64,000 nucleotides of DNA from Gorsachius magnificus (GCA_034008185.1 CM067081.1:14011821-14075820), one strand, 5' to 3'; positions 23,591-36,100 are shown, counted from the stretch's first letter. Translations and numbers: made by a program. The notes: generated by a model not told the origin, from the sequence alone.

Positions 23591-26500
23591 AAAAAGGATA
23601 TTTGTATTATTTATTCAGGATAGCTACCTGTTATTTTTATATAAGAACTAACCAGATCAATGGAAACTCTGAAAGAGGGGACATATGTTACAGTTCACAT
23701 AGTGAGCCCCAGAAGAAATTGGAAAGTGCATTTCCTAGAGTCTACATAACATTACAGACAAAGATGAAAAGAAAGGCACAGGATACAGACAAGATTCTGA
23801 ACTTCATGTCTGAAGATGAGACGGCAGCCAGCCAGACCACAAAGCATACAGACAGCACTTCCCAAGGACAAGAGGCAACTGAGAAGATGTTTCTGATACT
23901 CGGTAATCATGGTCAATTACGGAAAAAGGCCAGAAGCAAGAACTTACCTTCAATGACATGGTGGCAAAAAGTGAATTTTCATTCAATTATTTTCAAGTAT
24001 TTGTGGTTTATGCTCAAATAAAATCTGGTTTCATTTTTTTTTTTTGAGGTGGGTGTATTTAAAATACTTTCTGTCTTCTTGGGGAATAAAGAGAAGCTCT
24101 AGAAACTTCCATCTCAAAGCTATGATGCTGACTCAGGGTTCCATCATAACCCATAAGTTTATTCTTCCTGTATTCATAGTAATCTGGAAGATATTAATGG
24201 TGGCATATGGCCCATTGTTCAGCACTGTAACAGAAATTTTCCCAAATTATGACTTTACATCAAAGCATGACTCTACATTTTTACATGGTAAGTACAGTAC
24301 TTGTTATTAATTCATTATTTGTATAGGTCTGAAAGTATCTAGTGCTTTGCATAGTGGTTCAGAAATTCCAGCAGCATAATTGCCTTGCATAAAACCATTT
24401 ATTTCCCTTTATTCTTATTTTCACAAGCACAAAGTAACAATTTCAATGTTTGCCTCAAAAAAAAGGTTACTTATTTTTTTTTTTTTCCTCATTAGGTCTT
24501 ACAAGAAAAATGTCATATGACTCACTCTAGAATAGGTCTGTTAAGCATCTGGATTCATTGTCACTGTTGCAACAGTTATCTGCACCGGAGGAGAGACTAG
24601 AATCTGTGTCTCCAACACTCCTATATTTTCCCAAAAGCTTCTTATTCCAGCAATTTTGGATTTTTTGGAAAAAAGACCATAAGCTTGACAGGTGAAAATT
24701 CTGAAGGAAATATCATAAAACAATATACTCCCAAAGAATGAGTGAAACTTAAGGGAAATTTTACATCAGTGTTTTTACAATTGTGAAACAATTGTGAAGG
24801 GCAATAGATGTTTTTAGTTATAGGGGATATCATCAAGTATTCTAAGATTAGTAAAACATAATTATTTTATTTTACAAATGAAGCAAAATGTTTTTTCCTC
24901 CTTCTTCTGTCTAATGTCAGAGAATCTCCCTCCAGAAAGCCATTAAGATTCACACACCTATTTATGTCTGAGCTTCTTCTAGAAGACAGATGCCCTAATT
25001 CCATCTGCTTTATTGAAAAGTTGGAGACCAAATATAAAAGCCACCAAACTTTGACATATGATTGTATATAATAATATTTATAGTTACAATTTTGATAAGA
25101 CTCTTTTTATTTTCATTTAGGCATTCCACCATGGATTGAAATTAATGATGTGAACATAAAAGTCTTCGAAATGAGTGTGTCTGGAAGCAGATGTATTACT
25201 GATGAATACAAATAAAACTATTTTTCATAGGACTTCCCATCTGGAGAAGACAATTACTACATATTATATCATCATCTACCATAGGCAAAATTTACAACAA
25301 GGTAGAGACACTATTAGCTCTAAACATTTCTTTGAGTTTGAGTGCATTATGATTTAAGAATCAGTTACGTCTCAACCCTAAAAATTGCTGCACTTACGTT
25401 ACATCCACAGAGAGTTACATTGAAATCTATGAACAAAATAAAAATCGCTCCCCAAATTAAGAGTCTTTAATTTCCATCTCTGGAGTTATGAAATTCAAAT
25501 GACAATTCAGAATGTAAAGAAGCTACATTTTCTAAACACCTCATTAGTTTATCTTGTTCATGTCACTAAACCACAGCAGACTTAAAGCATTCTACTGTAA
25601 CAGACAGAGCAGACCAAACTGAGGTACTGCAGAAAATTATACAGACATGCCTTACTGTTGCTTAATTTCATGACCACTAGAAAGCAAACCAGGTATAGAG
25701 TTCTACATTATCAGGATTGATAAATTCCTCTTGATTTGTTAAATTTTATTATAAAATAACCTTTGGTTTGGTTGTTTGCTTTTTTTTTTTTTCCTTAATT
25801 TGCTGCAAAAAACATGTGATGGATATGCAGATAAAAGATTTCTTATCACCTGAACTAACATCTTATGGAGATATGATCACATTGATGGCAAACTATTGAA
25901 GGTGGGAGATTATACATTGCTGAACTAGATTTCCTACTCCAGTTCAGTGCACCAGATATTAAGGTGGCATAAATTCATGTAGTTTTAGTAAAGCTAATGG
26001 TCTGTTTGAAACACTTGAGGATGCTACCTGAGTTTTGTTTCCTTCTTCCCTTGAAACCCATCTATAAGCTTCCCCTCTAGCCACCTCAGGATTTGGATCC
26101 ATGTGTTTCCAAGATCCAGCTCTGATATAGTCCCATTTCTTGGCCTTGGTTGTTCAGAAAGTGGCTAAGCCATGAGACAAAGTCGTGTGATAATGTCTGT
26201 AGAAAGATATAAAGTGTAAAATTACAGATAGAAAAAGAATTGTTGAGACAAATATTGCTAGTAGCTCTGGATTCAAGATGGGTAACATCAACATGAAGAG
26301 GTTTAAAATCCTAAAAGAAAAAAATCATGGAGTCTAATCAGGAGCTGTCAGACCATCAGGTTGAGTTGGTGTTTCAGTGTTGATAGAGGCTGGGAAAGGT
26401 GGCTGAGAATTCAGAATAGGAAGCCAGGGAGGTGAACTGCTCTTTCCATGAGGTGCTTGCTGGTCAGCCAAAGCCTTCAGAGTGGTGAGCACATGGAGTC

Positions 26501-26697
26501 TAACAGCTCATTAAATCTCAACTATCTTCTGTGTGTTAGACAATATGTAATTGCTACATACATTTAAACTGAGAGTATCCTGCCAGCAGATTCTCCTTAC
26601 ACACAGCTAAAGATTTAAAAAAAAAAATCACTTTAAAAGAATAACAGAAAAAAAAAATTACCATTTTGGAAAGCTGGGTAATTCCAGAATCAAGCTG

Positions 26698-26818
26698 GTT
26701 TCTTTCTTTCCTTCCCTCTTTACTCACTCTCTCCCTCCCTCCCTTCTGTCCTCTCTTCCTCCATCCCTTCCTTTCTCTTCTTCTCTTTCTATTCTTCTCT
26801 CTCTCCCCCCCTTCCCCG
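26698..26818. repeat. 120-bp pyrimidine-rich tract (CTTT/CCCT units)
   Basis: The plus strand is almost all C and T here, with mixed CTTT, CCCT and TCTC units and only scattered purines. The reading frames on both strands across it (26554-26925, 26666-27007) are produced by this bias. Confidence 0.9.
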
Positions 26819-28984
26819 AAACACCAGGATATCAATGTGGTGTTAACTCTGCTGTTAGTGGTTATTTCAGTGGACCTGCAGAGTAAATATTGTAGGACAA
26901 AATATTTACTTTGTGCTTTTCCCACATTTTATGGATCCTTGGTCCCTTTTTGCTGTACCAAGCAAAGGCTCTGTATTTTTTCCGTCTTTGTCTGGAGTTT
27001 GGGTTAATAGTGTGTGATGTCTCAGTCAATAGAAAATTATTTTCTAGTCCCTTAGCAATTAAGTGTTTTATATTTGCAGTATATTTAGACTTCAAGCCTT
27101 CAACTCTTCAACTTCATCATCCAGTCTGAAGGCAAAGTCACTCTGATGACTATAAAGCACAACGCTGCATTAATGGATTTACTCTCTTCTCCTGTTACTG
27201 TTGCTAACAGTCTAAAACTGATATGGAAAAAAAATCTTTATTTCTAGGGAAAATAAAGAACTAACCAGAAACTCTAGAATTCTGATATAGAAATAGCAGT
27301 GCTGTCTTGGGAAATGTTGCCATCGGACTAATGCTACAATAATAAGCACATTGTAATGGTACATTGAAGGATACAGGATGCCCCTGAATGGTGGACTTCC
27401 CAGTTAATAACTTAATTTTGCATTGAATGGACCTGAAAAGCTACTATAAACTTTCCCATGAGGGATGAGGGACAAATAGTAAGAAATCCTGTCCCAAATC
27501 TTTTTCACGCTTTGGAAAGTGCAGATTCTTAAAAAATGCACTTATTTTTAAAATAGAAAGAAGTAATGGGAAATGTTTTCTGTTTCACAACTAACAGAAA
27601 GATACTCAATTAAAAGAGGTGTGAAGATCATATGAGGAGGAACATGATAGTTAACTAGCAAATGAGACTAATAAACTCACCATTGAAACAGCCCATTTCT
27701 GCACATGAACTGTTTTTCTTTGGTTTTTGTTATTTTGATATATAGATTTATCTCTGATGAAAGTGGTGGAAAATATGCAGCTGGAGGGAGGCTGTTCCAT
27801 TTGGCTTTGGTTTCCTGTGTGGGTTGTAACCTACTGCGTTACAATGTCTGAGTAAAGACTTAAATGTGTGCATGTGTCAGAGAAAATGTGTCAGCCAATT
27901 TTACTGGTAGGCTCAGGACGGGTCCTATCCCAACTACTACTCCTTGAGATCTGTTCTGTTTGGAAGGTATTTTTTTTTTTTTTGTGGACACTAGTGAGGT
28001 TGCATAGTGACCTAACTGGTAAAGTATAAACTTGGAAATTAAGAACATTTAAACCTGTTCCAGGTTTTCTATGGATTTAGGTGATCTCACACTGTTCTCA
28101 GACACATTTTCTTTCATTTTCTCTGAAGCTTGTTCCTTTTCTCTGCCATTCTTTTGTTGTCCTCTTCCTGGCATGCAGGTTCCTTCTGATTTGTCATACC
28201 AGCTTCAAGTTTTCTCCCTCAAGTTGTGGACATCACTATCACTTTCTAGGACTCATCTACTTTTCCGGTTGTTTCAACCACTTCCAAAGTTTCCAGTCTC
28301 CCACCTTGGAGATTTTAGTAACTTGTGACTATTCCTGCATTCTGGTTCTTTGCTGCCCTTTAACCAAACCAAACAATGTCTTTCTCTTTTTCATGCTACA
28401 CAGGTTTGTGCCCTTGATTTAAGCTTCTAATGGAAAAATCATATTAACTCACACCTTGTTTGTGATTAAGCATACCTGGTACTTATATCAGATGATTGTG
28501 TTTATCCATAAAGGGTGAACTGTGCATGGGAGAAAGTCAATTTGACAAATTGCCTCTATTCACTTCCACTTTGTCTCCTGCTACATCCCTGTTCCATATT
28601 GATTCTTTGCTCACAGGTCAATTTCTTCACACGCTTCTTAGTCTGAAGTAGTTTTACACCGCTTCTCTTTACCCAGAGGTCTTAGTGCGTCTCAGCCATG
28701 CTTTCAAAGATTAAGACCTCCTTTAAAAAACAAGCCAAGAGTAAACAATGGGTAAACTAGGAACAAAAAAATCTGTGAGAACAGATCATAAGGCTATCAT
28801 AAGCAGGTTAGTGAAATGCCATTGTGGCTGATGATTTAATTTTGGCTTCCTCCTTCTCTGTTTTGACTCATGTACTGGCTTGCTAATACTCCCATCAAAA
28901 TTGTATAGACAAGAACAGCACACACTTCTGCCATGAAATTGATAGGATTTTATTTTTTTTTCTGGAGTGAAGTAATTTCAACAG

Positions 28985-29350
28985 CTTTTGAAACAAATCA
29001 TGAGCATGTAGATAGTCTATCAGTGTACTTGGATTTTTCAGTATCTTTTAACAAGGTATTCTTTTAGAACTTCACCAGAGTCTCCTAAAGAAACTGTGAA
29101 TGACTGTGAAGAAAGGAGTTTTGTAGGTCAGTGAGTGGCTGAAAAAAATCAGAAATTAAGAATAGAAGTTTTTGTCCAATTTTCACAGCAGGCAAAGGCT
29201 TCTGGTAGGATACCATAGGCACTGAGATGTAGGCCATTTAACAGATGTTATAGAATCCTCAGTAAATGATCTGTAAAAGGAGATAAATATTGATGTGATT
29301 AATTTTACATATAACACAAATTTAGTGTTTTTTCTACTAACCCTATGGGG
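28985..29350 (+). mobile_element. Ancient CR1-like LINE relic (RT region)
   Basis: This piece is heavily decayed but still follows the order of a reptile-type CR1 RT. 'GTACTTGGATTTTTCAGTA' and 'TTTTAACAAGGT' correspond to motif A; 'CTCCTAAAGAAACT' to the following helix; 'TTTTCACAG' and 'GGATACCATAGGCAC' to the region before motif B; and 'AGTAAATGATCTGTAAAAGG' followed by 'AATTTTACATATAACAC' to the stretch ending in the catalytic box. No frame remains open, and the catalytic box no longer encodes FADD. It belongs to a much older layer than the ordinary CR1 copies. Assignment is from remembered consensus patterns. Confidence 0.65.
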
Positions 29351-30559
29351 AAATTTTAAGAGTAGCATTTTCCACTGTCATAAGTTATTTTATTTTGGGA
29401 AAACTGCAAAGACGTTTACTGAAAATATGAACCTAACAGGAACAGTCAGTTCTTTGGATAAACACAAAACACTCTAACTTCTACATATGTGGATTTGAAA
29501 ACAAAATTGTGCCTCATTTTGATACAGTAAGCTTCAAGATTAAGGATAAATAAGTTCTTCTCAAACTTCTTGACAGAAGGAGCACTTGAAAATTTATTGG
29601 AATTGAGTTTAGAAAAGTGTGAAAAATGCATTAAGTGGCAAACTCTCTCCCATTCATCTCTGGTTGCAACTTTCTTTAAGACTTTCCCTGTACTTTTTCT
29701 TGAAAAATATTGAATTACTATGATTTCTTGCTATGCATAGATCCTAAAATGCACAACGAAGCTGATATTCTGTTACGTTTACATAAAAAAAATTGCAAGG
29801 TTGCATCTGTGTCACTTTGGATCTGTTTATATAAGGTATAAGTGGATCTCCAGAACAAGCAGGTTTCTGCAGAGCTGCACCTTGCCTAAGTAGTTCTGCT
29901 TAGAGGCTCAATAGTTACACTCTGAATGCCTATGTGTTAACATTGCTACTGTGATTTTAGGAACCACAGACCAGTGCTGCTGTGTCCCATGTAGCTATCT
30001 ATCTCAGCTAGCTCAAAGGCAAATTGAGAATTCCTCACATGGCACAACACTGTGCTGCATAAAAATGTTTATAGAGTCCCAGCACTCTGTTGAAAGAACT
30101 GTTTTCATAGCTAATTGTCTTAATGCCTGGTAAAATGCAGCTCTGGTTCCTGAACAGTGTATCTGGAAGTTACTGCAATCATAATTTACCTGAAGTATTG
30201 AACGGAAAATGACTGGGCATGACTGAAAATTAAGGAATTGAGATCCTCATGATTAGGTGGCAGATAAAGCTTAATTTTTAATTCTTCTCTTCTTTTTTTA
30301 ATGAAATGGTATTAATAGGAGTAGGCAACTTTGATGGTATGAGGGCTTTGCACTATCCCTCTGTCTCAAAAAGACATGGATGCAGAAAATCCTAGCCCGA
30401 GTGGCCCCCACCCTCTCCACTGGAGACGAAGCCTCGTTAGGCTGACATTGCACATGGAACCAGATGGCAGGCTATGAGCAGAAGATTATGGGTCCTTAGA
30501 ATTGAATGACAGGTTTTATTCCCAGTGCCACAGTAGTTAAAGAGAATTTTCAAAGTTCA
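29351..30559. other. AT-rich DNA, no gene recognised
   Basis: Unique sequence with no clear repeat. The first 250 bp may be further decayed LINE sequence continuing from the relic at 28985-29350, but I could not align it convincingly. Confidence 0.45.
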
Positions 30560-30649
30560 ATAAGCAGAAGTCACATAACTTGTGACCTCATCTTGCCAAT
30601 TAGGAGAGAAAACCCTTAAGGGTAATAAGCTTGGCCAGATAAATGTAGA
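30560..30649 (+). repeat. Left arm of a 90-bp inverted repeat
   Basis: This 90-bp sequence starts ATAAGCAGAAGT and ends AAATGTAGA. It is the reverse complement of 31625-31714 with four mismatches (positions 30572, 30604, 30632 and 30640), so 86 of 90 bases match. It holds a perfect 12-bp palindrome, ACCCTTAAGGGT, at 30612-30623. I recognise no known family. Confidence 0.97.
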
Positions 30650-31624
30650 GTTCCAGGACTAATGAGGATCATATTGTATAAATTGACAGCATTCCCCTTC
30701 TTTTAATTAAAAAAGAATAAACATACGGTATGTTTTGTCCCCATTTTTTGTTATGAGACTTTTCAGCAATGTAACATACAAGCTTATGATGACAGATGAA
30801 GGAAAAAACAATGCTCTTCAGTGGGCATAAAGACTTCCTGGCATCTGTTGGTGCTCTATAGCTGCAAAAGTCATACATGAAAACAATTTCTGTATCATGC
30901 AAAACATTCTTTATATAATCTTTAAAATAATCGTATGTGGCTACATTATTTATAAGAATGACAAGGAAAAGCAGGTGTATGCTCTTTTTATGACAGGTTA
31001 ATAGCATGTTAAAGGACTGTAAGAAAATCTTCATAGAATAACAAGGTTTGCATAATGTTTAGCAGCTCACCTTGCAGATCTAAATGTATATTTTAAATTG
31101 TTAGAAAATATGAAATGATTCTTTAATACAAAGCAGAATTTAATGTATGATTATATGCCTCCAGAATTTGTATCATTTATTTTAAAAAAAAATCTGTAGA
31201 ATAAAGCAAGATGTAATCAAAGTAACCTGAGCCCCTGATCTATTCCTTGTACATAAGTTGTCTCCTTCCTCCAAGCTCTCTGTAACTTTTGGAATTTGCT
31301 CTGTAGCTTTTGTGGCAGGTCAGTGTTTATCTTAATTGAAAGGATACTTACCAATGTTGAATAATAACATCATCATTTTCAGTCTTCTGTCTTCACTTTT
31401 AGTGATCATTAACACTTCAAAATTATCAACATTTAGAAGTAAATCTATAATTCAAATCTCAAGAACAGGTGATTTATTTATGCTTAGTTTAGTATAATGT
31501 GTGAAGCACCCTGCAAAGTTATGTTATTAAAAATCATATTAGTAACAATACCTTTGAAATAAGCTAAAGGTTAAGCCAAACAAGTGTAAATATTTTAAAA
31601 CTCAAAGTTGTCTGTAGTTATCTG

Positions 31625-31714
31625 TCTACATTTTTCTGGCCCAGCTTATTACCCTTAAGGGTTTTCTCTTCTAATTGGCAAGATGAGGTCACAAGTTATG
31701 TCACTTCTGCTTAT
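31625..31714 (-). repeat. Right arm of the 90-bp inverted repeat
   Basis: Reverse-complement partner of 30560-30649. It begins TCTACATTT and ends CTTCTGCTTAT. The 17-bp tandem duplication follows after one base, at 31716. Confidence 0.97.
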
Positions 31715-31715
31715 A

Positions 31716-31749
31716 TGACACTTAAAATAATTTGACACTTAAAATAATT
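31716..31749. repeat. Perfect 17-bp tandem duplication
   Basis: TGACACTTAAAATAATT occurs twice head to tail (31716-31732 and 31733-31749) without mismatch, right beside the outer edge of the right inverted-repeat arm. Confidence 0.97.
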
Positions 31750-32671
31750 TGCAGTGAATATAATGTATTCTCTGCCTTTTGAAATCTTGAGATCAGTATG
31801 AGATGGGGTCCTTTTTTTGAAGGTATGTTTTATGAAGACCATAAATATCAGGCTCTCTACAATGTGAAATTGCCTGAGTTTTCTTTATACAAACATATGT
31901 GCAGAAATCTGTGTGTCTTTCTGGCCTTGTATCTACTAACCTAGGAGAAGTGATAGAAGTTCCTTTATGGAGGATCTCCACACTGAAGAGATAGTTCATA
32001 TTTACATATATGCTGTGGGATTCAGTTGCAATCATTCAGCTCCATTGTGCTATCTGAAGTACCCTAAAGCACTTTACTGGAATTGGCAAATGTGGGACAC
32101 ATTGCTGGAAGGTCTGGAGATGCAGCTGAAGTATAGATATAATACTGCATTGTCCCTAAAATGAATTTTAGGCAAGGGAATCCTACTAATGGGGTAGGGT
32201 TGGGTTCAAGACAAAGATGATGTATTATCATGTAAAGATGATGGTGGCAGTAAAAATCACCAATATGTTTAACAGATAATGAGTTTTATTTGATTAAATA
32301 ATACTGGTATATTGTTCGCATGCAGAACCCGCTATGGGGAAGAAGCAAAGAGACAAACCATAGCTGCCATGATCACATCACAGATCTGCAGGGAAGCTAT
32401 CCAAGTCCAGTTTTTCCCTGGTACAGTGATACATAACAATGAAGAGTTAACCTGTAGTAATGGGAAAGTTTAAAATTCCCATTTCCTCTTCTTCTTCTCT
32501 TAATTGTCCTGAAAACCTCTGGTTAGGAGACTTCTAGCAGTTGGTTTTAACTCATGTTTTCCCTTTCAGTAAAGGAAGGAATTAACACTATTATTCTTAA
32601 CACTGTTTGTGGATTAAAGAAACCTTACAGCTCAAGCTTCTTATTTTTGTTTTTTTATGTGAGTATTTCTT

Positions 32672-32715
32672 GGGGTGGAGGGAGGGGAAAGAAAGGTGGG
32701 AGGGGAAAGAAAGGT
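32672..32715 (+). repeat. G-rich 18-bp tandem repeat with G4-forming pattern
   Basis: GGGAGGGGAAAGAAAGGT occurs at 32680-32697 and again at 32698-32715, with a diverged third unit after it. Together with GGGG at 32672-32675 there are five runs of three or more G within 34 bases; one spacer is 10 bases long. This is compatible with a G-quadruplex. Confidence 0.8.
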
Positions 32716-33032
32716 AGGAAGGGAAAGCAGCTTTTCAAATTCATGAATTAAAATAATTAAAAAGGTAAAGACCTATGTATGAAACGTCTGAAAGTGTATA
32801 AAATTGACACTATGAATGTATTATTGCATCATTTAAATATATAAACACTATATGTGAGTGCAAAAAAAAAAAAAAAAAAGGAAAATCACAAGCAGATGAG
32901 ACAAAATATCAAGATCTATAGGCATTGGGAGGAAAACTGGGACAACTGATAATACCATTTTCCTAGTTTATTATGCAATAATTATAGCAAGAAATGCATT
33001 ATGCTAAAGATAGCAAATGAGAAAAAAAAAAG

Positions 33033-33172
33033 GGGAAGGGAAGGGAAGGGAAGGGAAGGGAAGGGAAGGGAAGGGAAGGGAAGGGAAGGGAAGGCGAGGC
33101 AAGGCAAGGCAAGGCAAGGCAAGGCAAGGCAAGGCAAGGCAAGGCGAGGTGAGGCGAGGTGAGGTGAGGCGA
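33033..33172 (+). repeat. Three-zone pentanucleotide satellite, 28 units
   Basis: By direct count: twelve GGGAA units (33033-33092), one GGCGA, nine GGCAA units (33098-33142), then six units of GGCGA or GGTGA (33143-33172). All 28 units keep the 5-bp phase without an indel. The zones look like successive expansion of point-mutated units. The minus-strand frame 33004-33210 (repeating LP, FPS) exists only because of the repeat. Confidence 0.98.
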
Positions 33173-36100
33173 AGCAGTAAACTGTGATTCAGAGGCCTAA
33201 GATTTTTCATACTTCACTTTAATGCAATTAAAAATTACTACAACAGATTACTTGTATAGCTCAGGCTATTACCAGATGCAAAGGCTAGGAAGCAGCCTAG
33301 AAGCAGAAAACTGACACCAAATTGCCATTGCAGGGGAATCAGTGAATTTCCAGCAAGGCTTCCTCAGCATTTTACAGAAGAAAAAGAGAAACGGCAACTT
33401 ACTATGATAGACTCATCTTAACACCACCAGAGCAGTGTAATTTACAACCCAAATTCCAGGGAGCAGTGCATGGGCCAGGAAGCAGGAAGCGTATAAAACT
33501 CAGAAGCTTCTACCTTTGACTAAAATTAGGGAATGCAAGAATGGTGGATTACCCAGAACAAATAATTCAAACAGTTGGTTACACAAGCAAAGTAACAATA
33601 CCTAGAACAGCTGATTCACCCCTTTGCAAGCCTGCAGAAAATTCCTAAGATTCCTTGGATATCTGAAGAGCTGGATTTTTTCCTCATATTACATGGGTGA
33701 ATAAATAATGCAATTCACCATGCACATCACCTCCCTCATGAAGTGTTGAGATTATTACTCCCCTGCTTGTTTAAACCCTTAGCTACTCACACAGTTTTAT
33801 TTGATTGTTCTTTCTCTTGTTAAAATTTCAGATTAAGACTTTTTAGGGTTTTCTTATTATCCTTCTTTCTTTTTTTCTTCTTTTCCCTTTCAAAAGACAG
33901 ATAATTAGTCTACCCTTTTCCCTGTCATTGTATGTTCTACCTACTGATATTGTTGAGATATCACTGTGTTTATTTTATTTGGATGTTTGTAGACTTCTCA
34001 TGATTCCTTATTAGATCTTGTTTTCCTTTTCTTGGCCCTATAATGTGTCATAGTATTTTATTGTCAGAAGTATTTAGTCACCTATCTTATTTTTCAGTAA
34101 TAAGATCCCAGAGCTCACATCTGTATAAAAAATAACAACCATAGTGACCTGAAATGTAGACCTGAAATTCAGCCTTCTCACTGAGGAATCCCTACAGAAG
34201 AAAAGCCAGCTTGTTTTTGCATCAGTCAGAAGTAAATGTTATAACTTTTAAAAATTAATTTCCTGACTCCTTCAAAATAACAAGAAACACTCTCTCTCTC
34301 TTTTTGGCCACTGTCTCAATTTACACCAGATGCCATTTTTCACCATCATGAATTTGTTTTTTAGACACACCAAGCTGCTGTCCAAGATAAATGGCTGCTC
34401 TCCATACCCTTAACGTCATTTTGTTCTCTCTCCTCTCAAGTCTCCAATTCCTCCTTTAAGCTGGCGAGCAATTGCTCCTAGGCATTCAAACTGGGCATAG
34501 AAATACATTCAGATCTGCTTTCTGACCAAATATGTTTGTCATATATCTGGATTTATCATTATGAGTTTTGAGCACAATCTTTCCTGTTACTTTTTCCATT
34601 TTTCTGACCATCTTTATAGCTCTATGCTCAGTTCTTACCATAATAAGTCAAATCACCTCTATATCAAGATGTTTCATGTTCATATTTCTTCTTCCTTACA
34701 TCAGTAAGTTCTGTAGATAATTAATTTTCTGGATTTAATCCTATACAGAAGTCATAAGCAGCAGAAGTTTTACTCTGTGTTCATATTAGACTTTCTGAAT
34801 GCAAACGCAACATTGCATGTTTCAAGAGGTACTTCACATTCTTGCATTATAGTATAGAGGCTACCCCATATCCTGTAGCACATGAAGGCTGTTGATATGC
34901 TTTCTTCAAATCTGCAAAAAATTAAAGGTATAGATGAAGCTTATTCTACTGTAACTGTATTATATAGCTAGCCTATTTTTCCTAAACAAAATTGACTTTC
35001 TCTCACTATACTATCTTCATAAATGGCTATATGTATATATTAAATATTACATTTGATAGGCTGTAATAAGGAAGGAGATACCACACTGTCACGCCCATTA
35101 AGTTCCCTTCTTCCAAAATGGGGCATGTTATTTCTTCATCTTGTTGTGTTCTTTTAATTCTTCATACGAATAAAACAATTTTGTACAGTGTCTAAGCATA
35201 CTTGAAGTGTTGTAATGTTTGACCATCTAATGTAATACAATCTGGGCAAGAAAGAGGGGTGGGACTGTGTGGGAAAGAGAAATCATTACAGCAGAGCAGA
35301 AAATACTGAATTAAAGGCTACCCGATGACTGGGAGAAAGAGAGGAAGGAAAATGGTGGGAAAGAAGATGAGGAAACATGTAAAAACCAGCTCAGTCATCA
35401 TAGCTCCAGGAAATGCGGTAGCAAGGATGGAGAGAGAGTGGGGAGAGTAGGATTGCTGCAGTTGTTTCACAAACCAGTTGCCACTTCGGAGATTAGTTTA
35501 ATCAGATCAGCCTTGATTTCTTGTTTATCCAGCTCAGTTTTACTATGGAGTTTTTAAATGACTATTCTGTGGTCAAAGCATTTTCATTTTTTATTTATTA
35601 TTAGATTGTTTGGTATCCTGCAATAATGCTCTTTTAAAATGCTCCCAGAACAGTAATACTTCTGCCTGGATATATGTTTTCTATCAAGTTAAACAAAAAT
35701 TGCCTTTGACGATTGTGTTTTACCAGATGCTTGGCTATACTTTTATCTTTATTATATTTCTCACAACACAATCATTATAGGTATAGTCTTTTTCTCAGTT
35801 ATTAAGTGCCCAAACCATTTCATATTTCTGGTCCCTTGTCCACAAATTTGACTATTTGGTTATATTACCACTTGTATTTTTCCAGAATTCATTTGAGTGT
35901 TTTTAAAATAATGCTTACTTTTGTGTTTGTGTTGCAGGGAAGATGTTACAAAATAGTCAGTTGTAAGATGTCACATGGTCACTGTTCTTCAAATTCTCTA
36001 ACCTGTGAGATCCAGCAATCTCCTAGCTTAACTGCCAAAGGCATGAGAGCACACAGTTACTGTCATGTGCTGAAATCATTACTCTCACGTAGCATTCCTA

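Larger units (their letters stand above)
22349..28984. other. 6.6 kb of unique AT-rich DNA
   Basis: No gene is recognised. Contents: the ATT microsatellite at 23542-23590, a good splice-donor-like site (ACATG/GTAAGTA) at 24297/24298, T-rich runs at 24030-24043 and 25778-25792, and the pyrimidine tract at 26698-26818. Open frames at 23602-24021 (139 codons) and 28081-28422 (113 codons) show no domain; the second is phenylalanine- and serine-rich, as expected from a pyrimidine-rich strand. Confidence 0.5.
30560..31714. mobile_element. Candidate terminal-inverted-repeat element, unidentified
   Basis: The two 90-bp arms enclose 975 bp (30650-31624). A DNA transposon or its non-autonomous derivative is one reading. 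The outer edges read TA-AGCAGAAGT and ACTTCTGCT-TA, which would fit a TA target duplication of the Tc1/mariner type, though TA is short and self-complementary, so this is weak. The interior shows no transposase motif; the 121-codon minus-strand frame at 30669-31034 has no recognised domain. Alternatives are two opposite copies of an unknown repeat, or a local inverted duplication by template switching. Confidence 0.35.

Noticed and set aside
23602..24021. 139-codon frame as a gene
   Set aside because: No recognisable domain, begins directly after the ATT microsatellite, and no supporting promoter or splice context apart from a nearby donor-like site.
26666..27007. 113-codon Leu/Ser/Pro-rich frame as a secreted protein
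   Set aside because: It is generated by the pyrimidine-rich simple repeat at 26698-26818.
30669..31034. 121-codon minus-strand frame inside the inverted repeat as a transposase
   Set aside because: No DDE/D, helix-turn-helix or zinc-finger pattern is visible and the composition is that of AT-rich chance frames.
33004..33210. Repetitive Pro/Leu-rich protein on the minus strand
   Set aside because: It is a direct translation of the pentanucleotide satellite. A 5-bp unit gives a 15-bp periodic frame on any strand without stops.
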